In this document: positions 32,345 through 55,290 of the stretch, piece by piece | Layout of the letters: every line of letters starts with the position of its first letter | Position numbering within the stretch: position 1 is the stretch's first letter | DNA from: Onthophagus taurus | Lineage: Eukaryota; Arthropoda; Insecta; Coleoptera; Scarabaeidae | Direction of reading: 5' to 3' | Assembly (NCBI RefSeq): GCF_036711975.1 | Contig: NC_091967.1 | Span: forward strand, 24,180,001 to 24,244,000 | DNA length: 64,000 nucleotides | Notes under the pieces: model-generated | What the model saw: the letters and a program-made list of their open reading frames with translations, nothing else | Told to the model about the DNA's origin: nothing | Database searches by the model: none | Made by a program: the position numbers and the translations under genes

Positions 32345-35300
32345 TGTCATAAGTAATCTGAAGAATGCATTTGCAGTAAATATAAAGATGTGTCCAAACA
32401 TAGCGAGGCAGCAACACGCGGCTTTCGCAGAACATAATTTTAAAAAAAATTGGACATGCGCGGCAAATATTAAATAATATTTTGTATATTACTACATATG
32501 TTTTAGATAAAAAATATTAACTCAACATAATTCGATAAAGTGTAACCACATTAAGTAATCCACACTAAATTTAAATTCGAATGGGGAATCTTATAAATAC
32601 TCGTAATAAACCATCACTTTTAATTTATTAATGCACTCATATTTGATTAAAAAAATTTAAATTGCACCATTTGTCGATAATTAATAATTAAATTTGTTTA
32701 CAATAAAAAATTTTAAATTTATACATTAAAGGGTTAACAAAAAAAAACATAAACATATAATCACAATTTGTTAACGACGGTGCAATCATTTTTTACATGA
32801 TTCTTGCAAGATTTTTGTATAAACAATTTCTTTTTTATGTTTTTTATACACCATTCCAATTTTGTTTCCTCCTTATTTCTTTATTATTATTATTATTTTT
32901 TGATGTATATTATAATATACGAGAGTAATGTTTTTTTTTTTTGGTTTTTACATCCACACGGTTCGTTATTTAATATTATTTTTTTTTTTATTTCTTTATT
33001 AATATTATAAGTTAATTTATGAAACATCGAATTTGAAATCATAATCGATTCGTATAGTAATAATATACGCGCGTTTTACGTTATAATAATTACACCTTAA
33101 ATACGCATTATTTTTGGGTGATCTTTATTTCTTGTATTCTTTTTTTTTTAATCTTCATCTTAAGATTGGCAGTTCAGAAAATTTGGCAGTGAAATTTACA
33201 AAGTCGAATGTGAATGTGAAAGGCGACTTACGATTTATTTATTTATTTTCTTCAATTTTCGTTTTCATTCTTTGAGTGTTGAATCCTTTTACAACTGCCT
33301 CAAATAATCTTTTATCATAATTTTTTTTTCTCGTCTTACTGCAAAAATCCGTGTGGATGCTATGTGTTCTTTATAATAATAATAGATGTAAACATGGATG
33401 ATGAATTTTAATGAATGATGGTTATACAATATTGTGTATTTTGTTTTTACATAGTAATAAAGAGGATGATATTTCACAATGAGATTATTATTTTTTTTTT
33501 AGAATGAGATGTATTTTGCATTAAAAAATTGTTTTTTTTTATAGAGACAGAGCCACTGTAATTTGGCAGTGTGCAAATATTAATGTGGGCGTCGACCATC
33601 TTTGTGTTTTTAATTATTTATTTTTTGAATTCTCTTTCTTGCAAAACCATTCTTCTTTCTTTTCATCATCAAATTAATTTTTTTTCAAATTTTTCTTCGT
33701 TAATCTTTCTCTCTAGCACAGGGAAAACGAGTCAACAATTAATTGCGTTCTTTTCCTGAAGTTTTGTACCACGTTTTCTTTTGTACATATTAACACCTGA
33801 AGTTGTACGCGCGATTAAGAAGTTTTTATATACATTTGTAGTAATAAGAAAGTGTGTCAACGATTGTAATGTAACCTTTCGTTTTTAGCTATGATTTTTT
33901 TGTTTTAAGTTTTAATAACGGGAACAATTTTTAAATTTTATTAATTTTCGTTTGTGGATTTATCTTATTTAATCATTTAATTTTTTTCGGCTATTTATAT
34001 TTAAGTTTAATGGCACGTTAATAAAAATAATTAGAGTAAGTTAAAGAAAATTGAAAATTAACTTACTGTACACAATGATTTTAAAAATTTTAGTAACTAA
34101 TTTGATATTGGTCTATAAAAAAATTAATCACAACTCTTTTTCCCTAAAATTATTAATAAATAGGATTAACTCTTTAATTTATTTCGATTATAACAATTAA
34201 AGGGTTAATTCTAAAACCACCATCATTGAGACATATTGCATCAATTCTTTTCTTTTTTTAAAAAAATTTTAACTATAAAATTTATTATTGCAATTATAGT
34301 AAAATTGTATTTAAGTTTTAATAAAAAATCGGGAATAAAACAATTTTTTTTATAATGCTGATTTTTGTCTTTAACTTTTCAGTATGTTTATAATATCTAG
34401 AAAATATTATTGTATAAATAGGACAAAGAGGGAAAAACATCTATGTATATTCAAATAGTAATTATCATTCAATATTTCTTTTCTCAAAACATTTTACTTC
34501 AACAACACGTTTTAACTAGGCTCTCAGAACATTATTATTTTTTAAATCGGATTTTTTTTTCACACTTCATCTTCATCATTATTTTTTTAAAAAATATAAA
34601 CATTATTTATCTATGGCCGACACCGTACTAGTACTTTTTCGACAAAAAATTGAAATTGTTTCTTTTCTTTTCATCTTTTTTTTTAGTAAGTAAATGTACT
34701 TATGGTTTTTAAGGCATTTTGATGGCGCGACAATAACGTTTCGTGAACGGAAAATACAACATCTGTCTCTCTGAGTTTATGTAGTATTAATTTATGTACG
34801 ATAACGTGTTTTAAAATGTTAAATGTATGCGTGTATGAACCTTTTTCTCTCTCTTTTTTTCTTCTTATGAAAAATACGTGTTTGTGTGTTTAATTTTTTA
34901 TGTACATGCTTGATGAGCTATATGAAAATATGAATTATGTAATTTTTTTATTTTTCATGCTGTTAATGTGAAGGCGTTTTCTTAAGAAGTTTCATTTGTT
35001 ATAGATTTTTGTCGAAATTTGAACAAAAAATTCATTCAATTTTCATTCGTATTAAATCTAAAAAGTTAACCAAAAATAAACGTTTTCTTTGCGAAATAAG
35101 GACCATTTTGGACTCAGCTTAAAAATATGACAAAACTTTAAACCAAACTAAGTATTATTTCTGAAAATATTGACGCATAGAATTAAAACTCTGGTTAATG
35201 AAATTTATGGTTAGAAATTGTTAATCATTTAAATATCTTCATTCAGTTCAAGAAAATTCCAACATCATCAGCGTAATTGAAAAGTAAATATTATTATATA

Positions 35301-35430
35301 TCTCTTCTACAAAAAATCTGGCTTTATTGAAAGTTATGGCAAGAAAGCTTGCGGTTGATATCATATTGAAAATAAATTAGGACGATCTACACAAGGAAGA
35401 TGATTTGTAATCGAAAGTTACAGAAGAAGA
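32345..35430. other. Very AT-rich non-coding DNA
   Basis: No supported gene. Homopolymer and simple-repeat rich. In character it resembles 25831-29440, so retrotransposon fragments 29456-32340 appear to sit within one AT-rich stretch, possibly EcR 3' flank. Confidence 0.35.
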
Positions 35431-35439
35431 AGTTAGTTA

Positions 35440-36190
35440 GTTTTATTGTGGTGCAATGATAATGTGTGAATACTTCCCACTTTGGAAAATGTATCAACCT
35501 AAGTCTGTTATGATCTGCGATGGACGAAAAAATTCTGCAAATCGCACAAATCTTTTTCTAAAAAGGGTTCGCCGAATTCTCTTTTATGGAGACGATGTCA
35601 TACAAACAGCGGAAATGACTACGATCTACAACACGTTCTGTAATAACATAATAGACCCGTCATTCTTGGTTCAACTATCTGGGGGTGGAAATATCGAGCA
35701 ACAGGCAGCTGATGGAGGAAGTGAGATATCAGGAAAATAAGGTAGGGCAAATATCAGGCAGCCTAAGAGATATAATATAGCGCAACAAATACATGGGTGT
35801 AGAAAGCAAAGCCCAAATTGTATATTTGGACTTTGTCTATGTGACAGAGACTAGAACTAAAATATATTATATTTATCGGTATTACAATCCGAGACTGAGT
35901 ATAAAATGTGGACATAATGAGAAATGTGGGAGAGCAGGACGTTGTGAGATGGACAAAGATGGCCAAAAAGACAAAGACCAGAAACCAAGCGTCAAGTTGG
36001 AAGTCCAGAGCGGTAGCAGGAAAGCTAGAGTTCCTTGTTACAAGAAGAAATGAGACAGAACATACAGGACTAAGTCAGTATAACAAGTATAATAAGAAGA
36101 AGAAGACAAATCTAATGTTACAATTTAAGTTAGAGTTATTTGTGTTAACCAGTGATGATTTTACAACATGTTGGATTTTAGTATATGATC
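35440..36190 (+). pseudogene. Non-LTR retrotransposon 3'-end fragment, copy 3
   Basis: Carries the same succession as copies 1 and 2: the ttattgtggtgcaatgataatg start, RT C-terminal frame (WKSRA, FLVTRRNETEHTGLSQYN), an aagaag-rich stretch, and the ttgtgttaaccagtgatgat tail. Broken by stops. Its 3' end is followed by a different repeat at 36190. Confidence 0.55.
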
Positions 36191-36790
36191 TGAAATTGTA
36201 GAAATATATATAAATTCATTGAATGGCTCATGCCATATGTTTTAATTATTATTTTCATTGTTTCTTTCCATCTTTGTATTTAAGTTCAAAGATAATAAGA
36301 CTGTGTATTTGTTACTATAGTAACAATCATCTATAGATGGATGGTTATTTATTTTTGGCTCTACCGGTTTCGAATGTTTTTTACATTCATCTTCAGGAGC
36401 ATGCCACGTCAAAATTGTATACTTTCTCTTTTTGTGTTATTGGTTTTTCTTCCTAAAAGTTATGTATTTTAACACTTTTATCTTAAAAAACTAACGTTAT
36501 TATATTTTATTCTTTTCGTTTGTCTTATGGGTTGGGTTGAGTTTGTCTTAAGAAGATGTCTTATGGGTTGGGTTGGGTTTTTACGTTGGCGACGTTACTT
36601 TTTAACGTCGCCATTTCTATTTCATCTTTTATCTTTATTTTGTTTATCCATCAGATGGCAAAATGCTTTACTTTCATTTGATTTCTAGTCTACACCTATT
36701 ATAGCTTCATTGAATTTGTCGCTGATGATGGGGTAACCCGAAACTAGTACGACTTTATATAAATAAATGCAAATTAGAAGTTTTTACACA
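36190..36790. repeat. Retroelement-like 3' sequence with hairpin
   Basis: Contains taccggtttcgaatgttttt, ttcatcttcaggag and later gctgatgatggggtaacccg, phrases of the kind seen near the 3' ends of insect retroelements. There is a duplicated gtcttatgggttgggttg (about 36522 and 36558). A perfect 10-bp hairpin (ggcgacgtta-ctttt-taacgtcgcc) is at 36588-36612. Family not identified. Confidence 0.4.
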
Positions 36791-39700
36791 GATTTTATTC
36801 GAAGAATATGGTTAGACACTTTTCTAAGGTTAAAAACATTACCAAAGGTGCAAAACTGGAATTATGCTCGGAATTATTAATAAGAGAAAAAATTGTAAAC
36901 TATACAAACGGGATTGGCCTGTTCTGCATGGCTGGAGTACAGAAGTCTCAATATGTAAATACCAAAGAGCTTTGGACTAATTTGATCTAAATTGACTTTG
37001 TCTCGGTTAATTAATTTATTTATCAACTTGAGCTAAAGATTTATAATAGATCCATCTTTTTACGTGAACTTTTTTATATAAATTCTACCATTTTTATAAA
37101 AAAGCAGATTTAGATAAATAGAACTAGCCGTAATCCCATAACAAAACTTAGTTAACCCATTTCAATTGAAAAAGCTGATTTTCAAAGATAACTGAAGAAA
37201 AAAATTGAACTAAATTAAAAGTTATACAAGAAGATTATTTGAAAATCATGTTGTTACAAATATTAAAGATGCAAGAATTTCTTAATGTAGAACGACTGAA
37301 TTCATGTATTGATAAAAGAATACACAAAAATAATCGAAAATAATCTTTTACCTTTTATCATAGAATGACAATAAAACTTCATTAAGTACTGTTTGATTAT
37401 TCCAAATAAAATATAGCAATATTCAGCACCATTTTTAATACTTAGATATTTAAAAGATATCGTGGTGGAATACCAAGATAATTTTCTCTGCAAAAGCTAA
37501 AGCAAATGAAATCAAATTAACACAGTGCTAATTTTTTTTTAAAGTTTCATAACAAAAATATATGAAATGGAAGTAAAATTAAATACTAATTTTTAAAGAA
37601 TGAAATTGAGTCTGAATTCAACCAAGTATTTTGTATGAGACCATTTGGATCGCTTGTGGTTGTAATAAAAGAGATAATAGAGAAATTGTGTTTCCATTAA
37701 CATGCTAAATGAATGCTTTTGAAAGTAAGAAGAACAGCGACATAGAATCCTACTGTTAGTACCGAAAGTGCCAACATTCTCAATTAACATGCGTTAAAAC
37801 TGAAAAAATTTCATTGTTAGAACAAATATTATATTTAAGTTTAAATTTCGTTGAAATATCCGTAATGTTCAAGCGATCATCAAATCAGTTGCTGGACATA
37901 AGACTTTTTTATTTGAAAATTGACATCTCTTATTAATTTTTTTGTAATAATAAACCTCTATTTTCAGACAATGAAGTTCTGTATTGAAATACATATTGAT
38001 ATTTAGCTCTCCCACTTCCAGAAAGGTTAGAATTCAAGACAGCCACTTGGCGATATCAATGATCAAAAGTAATATTGAAAAATAAGACAATGAGAATGTT
38101 GGTTGAAGTTTCACTTCAACGTGGAAAAGTATGGAAATTCCACATTTCTAAAGAAACTTATTATTTTGGATTTTTTAAAATCGTTTGACACCAAAATGCG
38201 CCCCTCAGATCTCAGTTCATTTTTAGCGCTGTGACAACCACTATCGCGCCATTTGTGTTCTATTAGAGAAAGCACAATGGATTTTTCAAGAGTGGTTTTT
38301 CAAAACCCTTTGATATCTAAACGGTTAATACCATAAAAAGAAAAAAATCGCACTTTGTTAGGGTTTTTACTATAAGAAGATAAGAAGACAAGAATGTGGT
38401 ATATTTGGTGTGACAATAGTTATGAAGGTATTGTTACCAAAAACGTTCTTATTTCATGTTCTCAAACGAGCGGATATCAATACGCTTTTTTAAGCTTGCA
38501 AAGATATGTCAATGATTTATTGTAGGTAATAGTTGTGTTGTCTCCAAGAGCTTGTAAAGCATTTTGTGAGAGTCTGGTGTTCACACTTTTTGCTATTTTC
38601 ACCACTACTGGTCAGATATTTTTAACCAGAGTTGACATAATAAACTGCAAATCAGCAGTGTTTATCAATAAGAATGAAAGTAAATATAATTTTATAAAGA
38701 AATAATAATCGAAAGTGTTTAAATGAATTGTTTTGCTGCCTACATAGTCCAACTTGTATATAAAGTATAAATATTGTATTACATGGTAAAACAAAAGTGA
38801 ATGAATGATAGGTTCTGAGTTCCAATTCTAATTCTTTGCGTCAAAAATATTCAGAAAATAAATGGCTATTATCAAAAACATTTTTGTCTTCAAGTAAATT
38901 GTATTGTTGTACCAAATTTTAATAATTCTTGTTGTACTCAATATAATACAAAAATTAATAAAATAACTGAATGAAATTTATTATATCTTTTTAAAAACAT
39001 TTGTTCTCATCATAATGTACAAGAATTTGAATATCTTGAACTAATTTTCTACCAAATAATCCTAAAGAACTTGACATGAATTAACAATCATGTTACAAGC
39101 AAGCAAAATTATAATGCTATATGATCATAATATATTATCTCAATAATCTTGGGTGTATTAAATTCAAAGATTACTTTTTAGATTTAACCTGGTCAAAAAT
39201 GAACACTAAAACCTTTGTTTTTAAGTTTTTTTTGATCAAATTCATTTTCCAAAATATTCATCAAAAAAGATTTTCTTCAATAGAAAACGCCTTATTTATT
39301 AAAATGTTTTTTTTGTAATGTAATAATGTCTAGTAGTAGCAGAAATATCTAAAAAATTGCGCTGAAACTAGGTATACAGTATAAAAATGAGTAGACTACG
39401 CGCTACACCACATTAAGAGCGAAAACGTCATCATAGAACGTCCGTTTTGCATTCTTATTTTTTTCTCTAATATTTTTTTTTAATAATAGAAAGGCAGGAG
39501 TGTCCAATTTTTTTGCTGTTTATATTTTTTGCACCTCTTCTTTACTTTTTTTATATTTCTTCATTCATCAATTTCTTCTTTTCATAGTCAATCACTAGAA
39601 ACACTTTTTTTCACACTGAAAAAGGTCCTTTTATCAATTAATATAGTCCAATCGTAGCACAGCAGCTTTTCCATTCTTTACTTTTTAATAATTTTAGGTA

Positions 39701-40867
39701 TTGATTTATTTTTGGGTTGTTGTGGTTGTTCAAATATTCGGACGGTTAATAACAAAATTTATTTATTCCCTTTTAGTGATATTATCTCGCACGTCACCTT
39801 AGGATTGTTATCAATTTTACTTTTTCTTATGCGAGACGATTAAAAAAAAAAAAATAATAACTTAAGTAAATAAGATTGCACTTCGATCGCTTTTTTAATT
39901 AAAAAAAAATTAAAACGAAAATTTTATTTTATCTTCTTTTAGAGATTCTAAGTTTCAAAAATAAAAGCGTTTTTTTTTAAAATAAGAATTGAATGCTCGA
40001 AAAAAGCTAATGAGACGTTTTTTATAATTATTTTCGTGTCGGTTCCTTTCCTATATTTATTGTTATTTTCGCATTCAAATTCGTTTTATTTTCTTTTTCT
40101 ATGCAAAAATTTGTTGCACCTGCCCCCTTCAGTCTGATGATAATCTATCCAGATTTTTTTTTCACTAGAAGGCACCTCAAAAGTGTATTTTTTAAAGTTC
40201 TCAGTCCTAGCCAGTCTTACCTTTTTTCTTTTTAAGTAAGCGATACGCCAGATAAAATATCATTACAAAAAGACAACAAAAAATGGTATCACCGGTATCA
40301 TTATTTTTTTTGCTTTCAATTTTTTTACCTCGATTCCATTTTTTCTCTCTACTTTACACACATATAAAACTTATGTATACTTTGATTTCTTTCACTTATT
40401 CTTTTTTTAATATAATAATAATTAATAATATACTAAAAAAATGGGAGAGATGTACAGTCACTAAATATCTAAATAAAACTATATGTTCATCAGTTTATAA
40501 CAGATTTTTTTTCTAGTTGCCTCCTCAATTCTACCTCTATTTTTAGTTTCTTACTTTCTTTCTTTTTCTTTCTCTACCTATATACGTAGTAGTGTTTTCT
40601 TCGTCAAGTTCCACGCGACGATAATAATAATAATATGTTATTAGTACAAAATAAGAAAAAAAAACGTGTAATTTAATATTCACAGCCTTCGAGTCGATGG
40701 CCAGCCCAATCTCTTCTCGAAAAAATCGGTTATCTTTTTTATTTTCTGGCCATCCGGTTCCTCTTCTCGTCGTCGTCTTCGTTCTCGATTTGAATCTTCA
40801 AATAATCATCAGGCGTCGCGACGTCTCAATCGTCCCGCGTGGACGTCGCGGCGTCTTCGGCGTCCTA
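36791..40867. other. AT-rich DNA including the EcR 3' UTR
   Basis: No other gene is supported. The end nearest EcR (40690-40867) is unusually GC-rich and follows the EcR stop codon directly; it must be 3' UTR. How far the UTR extends is not determinable here. The 60-codon frame at 36808-36990 matches nothing I recognise. Confidence 0.4.
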
Positions 40868-51379
<10,512 letters not shown>

Positions 51380-51900
51380 GATCATTCTTATAGTTAATAA
51401 AAGATGAATAAGAGCAAAACTAAGGTATTGATGATTGGGGAAGACTAGAAGTAAGAATTGAGGGGAGGAGATACAGCAAGTAAATTATTATGATATCAAT
51501 ACCTGGGAGTAATGATAGATGGAAAAGGGGTAACAACATTATTATTATTATCATCACCTAATATCAAAAGCCAATCAGCTAATATACCAAAATGAAAATT
51601 TATAAAGCAGCGTACCGACAAATGTATGCGAAATTTGGACCTGAACACAACCACTGCAGAGTAAGATACAATCGGCAGAAATATGCTAACTGATATAAGT
51701 AAGTGGAGTAACGAAGAGGCATACATTGAGGAATGTTAATGTCAGGGATGATGTGGGAATACAATCTGTATTGGCATAGATATATGGGAGGAAGATAGCT
51801 AGTTTTTTTAAGCTACACTTACAGATGATAGGAGAGGAACTACTAGTTAAAAAACATTTTCCTTCATATTGCTTCTTGCAAAAGATGTGTTAGTCATTAT
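51380..51900 (+). pseudogene. Possible reverse-transcriptase remnant, very degraded
   Basis: Short frames such as KTKVLMIGED, YQYLGVMIDGKG and KMKIYKAAYRQMYAKFGPE recall the KTK..., YLG..I and IYK....P...YG order near the end of non-LTR RT domains. The reading needs several shifts, so the call is tentative. Confidence 0.3.
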
Positions 51901-51922
51901 AGTACCAAAGATACAGCATAAA

Positions 51923-53190
51923 CTAGTGGTGGAACGGATATCCGGCAATTATCAGGTATCTATATATAATTTTCAAAATTCGCTATAAAATTAATTTCTT
52001 GAAGGATTCTTGTGGAAATATCACCAATTATTGATTAAAGTATCCTCTTTTTAATGCAAAAAGCCGTTTTGAAAAATCACTTCTAGTTCTTAAGAAATAA
52101 ATTTTTGAAATGATCAAAAATTTTTTCGAATTTTGCAATTTTCGTCGATTAAGTTTTAAAAATTCGTATAAAATCTATTTCTTGGAATATGACATTGAAA
52201 ATTTCCCAAAGTGTTAATAAAAGTGTCCTCTTTTCAATGAACCAACAGGTTTTGAAAAATAACTTTTAGTTTTTGAGAAAACTGTATTTGAAGTTTTGAT
52301 AAAATTTTCGATGTTGCAATTTTCATCGAAAATTTTCAAAATTCGGTATAAAATTAATTTCTTGAAGGATCCTTGTGGAAATATCGCCAATTATTAATTA
52401 AAGTATCCTCTTTTTAATGCAAAAAGCCGTTTTGAAAAATCACTTTTAGTTCTTGAGAAATAAATTTTTGAAATGATCGAAAATTTTTTCGAATTTTGCA
52501 ATTTTCGTCGATTAAGTTTTAAAAGTTCGTATAAACTCTATTTCTTAGAAAATGTGTTTGAAAATTTCCCAAAGTGTTAATAAAAGTGTCCTCTTTCCAA
52601 TGAACCAACACGTTTTGAAAAATAATTTTTAGTTTTTGAGAAAACTATATTTGAAGTTTTCATAAAATTTTTGATGTTGCAATTTTCATCGATAATTTTC
52701 AAAATTCGGTATAAAATTAATTTCTTGAAGGATCCTTGTGGAAATATCACCAATTATTAATTAAAGTATCCTCTTTTTAATGCAAAAAGCCGTTTTGAAA
52801 AATCACTTTTAGTTCTTGAGAAATACATTTTTGAAATGATCGACAATTTTTTCGAATTTTGCAATATTCGCCGATTAAGTTTTAAAAATTCGTATAAAAT
52901 CCAGTTCTTGGAATATGAGTATGAAAATATCCCAAAGTGTTGATAAAAGTGTCCTCTTTCCAATGAACCACGTTTTGAAAAATAATTTTTAGTTTTTGAG
53001 AAAACCATATTTGAAGTTTTGATAAAATTTCCGATGTTGCAATTTTTATCGATAATTTTCAAAATTCGATATAAAATTAATTTCTTGAAGGATCATTGTG
53101 GAAATATCGCCAATTATTAATCAAAGCATCCTCTTTTTAATTCAACAAGTCGTTATGGAAAATCGCTTTTAGTTCTTGAGATGCTCATAG
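51923..53190. repeat. hAT-like end plus 363-bp dimeric satellite, over three units
   Basis: Starts with tagtggtggaacggatatcc at 51924 and enters the satellite at about 51961. Units begin tcctctttttaatgcaaaaa at 52043, 52406, 52769 and (diverged) 53129: spacing 363, 363, 360. Each has two related halves, the second beginning tcctcttt(c/t)caatgaacca. The matching right end seen at 25769-25830 is not present here. The 101-codon minus frame at 52757-53062 is part of the repeat, not a gene. Confidence 0.8.
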
Positions 53191-53869
53191 AAAAGTATCT
53201 AAATTCTAAAAAAAGTATCAATACTATATGCTATGCTAAAGAACAATTTTTACCAAATATTTCAATATATCTTTTGGTTATCTCAGAACAGATGCGAGTA
53301 GAATATACAATTCTTTCTTGGTAAAATTTAAATGTTTGGAAAAATATATTAAAAAGGCTAACGAAAAAGAAAAGTCAACTTTAGCAAGAGGTTAAACGCT
53401 TAAGTATAGAAAATAATTTACTGAAGAAACGTCCAAAGTTGGTAGATGCCATGGCAAGAAAAGGAACTCCATCTGCAAGGATTATGGTAGGAATAGTGAC
53501 AAAGTGACCTCACCCTTGAATGATTTTCTTTACAACCATCTGAATTGGTAAGCTTGTAAAATGGACATATTTTGTGAGTCTTGTAGAAGACAAAACAAGA
53601 AGTACACAGTATTTCGATTTTTCAAAATCAGAAACAGTTGGATTAGTAAAGTAACTTTCCCAATAAGGGGCTATTCATACATGGAGATTGACAAAAATAT
53701 GGGAATAATAAAATATAAGTCTCGATATCAAACAAATTTCATTCAAAATCTACAAATTTTTCGTCATATCTTAAATCATAATTAAGTTTTCATTGGTTTT
53801 TATAAAGATAGATATTATTACTATAATTTTTTCATGAATAAAATTTGTTAGGTATTAATTTTTTTATAA

Positions 53870-53982
53870 GAGAAAAACCGGCTAAGTCATTAAGATTTTG
53901 ACTTTGTTTTCGCGTTGAATTAATATTTAAAATATCCACGTCTCGAAATGTATAATTTGTGACTTAGCCGGTTTTTTTCCCT
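53870..53982. mobile_element. Short MITE with aaaccggctaagtca ends
   Basis: aaaaaccggctaagtca (53873-53889) is repeated in reverse complement as tgacttagccggttttttt (53960-53978), enclosing 70 bp of AT-rich sequence. The target duplication is uncertain. Confidence 0.55.
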
Positions 53983-54714
53983 TCTTCTCTTTTGATGCAT
54001 ATTAGACGCAACGACGTCTAGAGGTTGTCGAAGTAAATTGTATGATTTATAAAGTCTGGAACTAACCACGATAATTAAACCGCAGTATTCATAGAAGCTT
54101 GTAAATCAGGTTTATTGAAAGGAAAGAACTCTAGTAAGAAAATATAAGGAAATCAACTAACTACTTCATATTATATTTACATGGTTTTTCATACACTTCT
54201 ATAATTGGTATAAAATCAAATCTTTCGTTTTAATTTCAAACTAACCAGCCTATCTATCTATGTGCAAATACATCTCTATGGTTAGGTTTTATAAAAGTTT
54301 ATTAAATTAATAGAGATTTAACATAACGTTAATTGAGAATTATCGAATCTCTATCTTCTAAATCTTATACTATATTATTTAATTTTGAAATATTAAGGAT
54401 TTTAATTTTAGTTCCATTATATGTAATTAGCTTCAAAAGGTAATTTTTTATATCTGAACAACACTTCAGATTATGTTTATATTAGCACACTGTGACCTCA
54501 AGTATCCTCTTAAGCTTCGATCTCGAAGATCTTTAATCACACTGGGCCTTTTTCTATGTTTGGAACATGTAACCACTTCAATAATAGATCCTAATCTTTT
54601 GACGATTAATATTTATCATCTTAATCTGCGGCACCTGCAGCAACAAATTTAAGTTCAAGGATTTTCCTGTTATTGGTTTAAAGAATATCTTTATACACTG
54701 CTGCCACAGATTTC
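53983..54714. other. AT-rich spacer
   Basis: No coding frame, TIR or RNA gene seen. Confidence 0.3.
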
Positions 54715-55290
54715 ACAGTCGGCATTAACTATGTGTTGAAAACATTAGACAGACAAGGTTGGGTAATACGCAGGTATACAACAACAGTGGACAACATAGA
54801 AACGGTACTACTTTTTGCATACCTTGGGATGGAATTATCAGGACTGGGTGCAGAGAACGCAGAAGTCAGAAGGAAGTCAATTCCGACCAATAGAGCACAT
54901 TTTGGATTGAAACATTTAATCATTAGACAGAAATTGCCATTTGAATTGTAATAAAATAATGCATAGAAATTAAGATACAACCATGAATTCTATCGTGTTT
55001 ATAAGGACCCGCCATTATCGGATTTCATCGAACTCCAGCGTTTAAGATGGGCTGGTCATATGATTAGATTGGCAGAAGAGAAAATCCCTAAGCGACTAAT
55101 CGGTAGAAGTATGCAAGGAGTAAGACCGAGAGAGCGATCGAGGATTAGATGGAAGGATGCAGTCGACCTGCACGTTAAAGAGATGATCAAGAGCAGAAAG
55201 TGGAAGAGAAATGCCAGAGATAACGAAAAAGAGGAGACCAAGGCTCGATTCGGCTGTAGAGCTATAGAGAAACATAGAGAGAGAGAGACA
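54715..55290 (+). pseudogene. Non-LTR retrotransposon RT C-terminal fragment
   Basis: First frame (54733-54951): FAYLGMELSG..AENAEVRRKS and NRAHFGLKHL, corresponding to the FTYLG / EI..RI..A..A..GL region after the RT domain. Then a different frame (55021-55250): FIELQRLRWAGHMIRLAEEK, IPKRLIGR and RIRWKDAVD, the standard C-terminal tail. The two pieces are in order but lie in different frames with a gap in between. Plus strand, antisense to EcR. Confidence 0.7.

Noticed and set aside
36808..36990. 60-codon plus-strand frame as a small gene
   Set aside because: Starts well but has no recognisable domain, no polyadenylation context and sits in AT-rich DNA by retroelement remains.
52757..53062. 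101-codon minus-strand frame with repeated KTNYFSKR-like text
   Set aside because: It is translation of the 363-bp satellite; the repeated look of the protein follows the DNA repeat.
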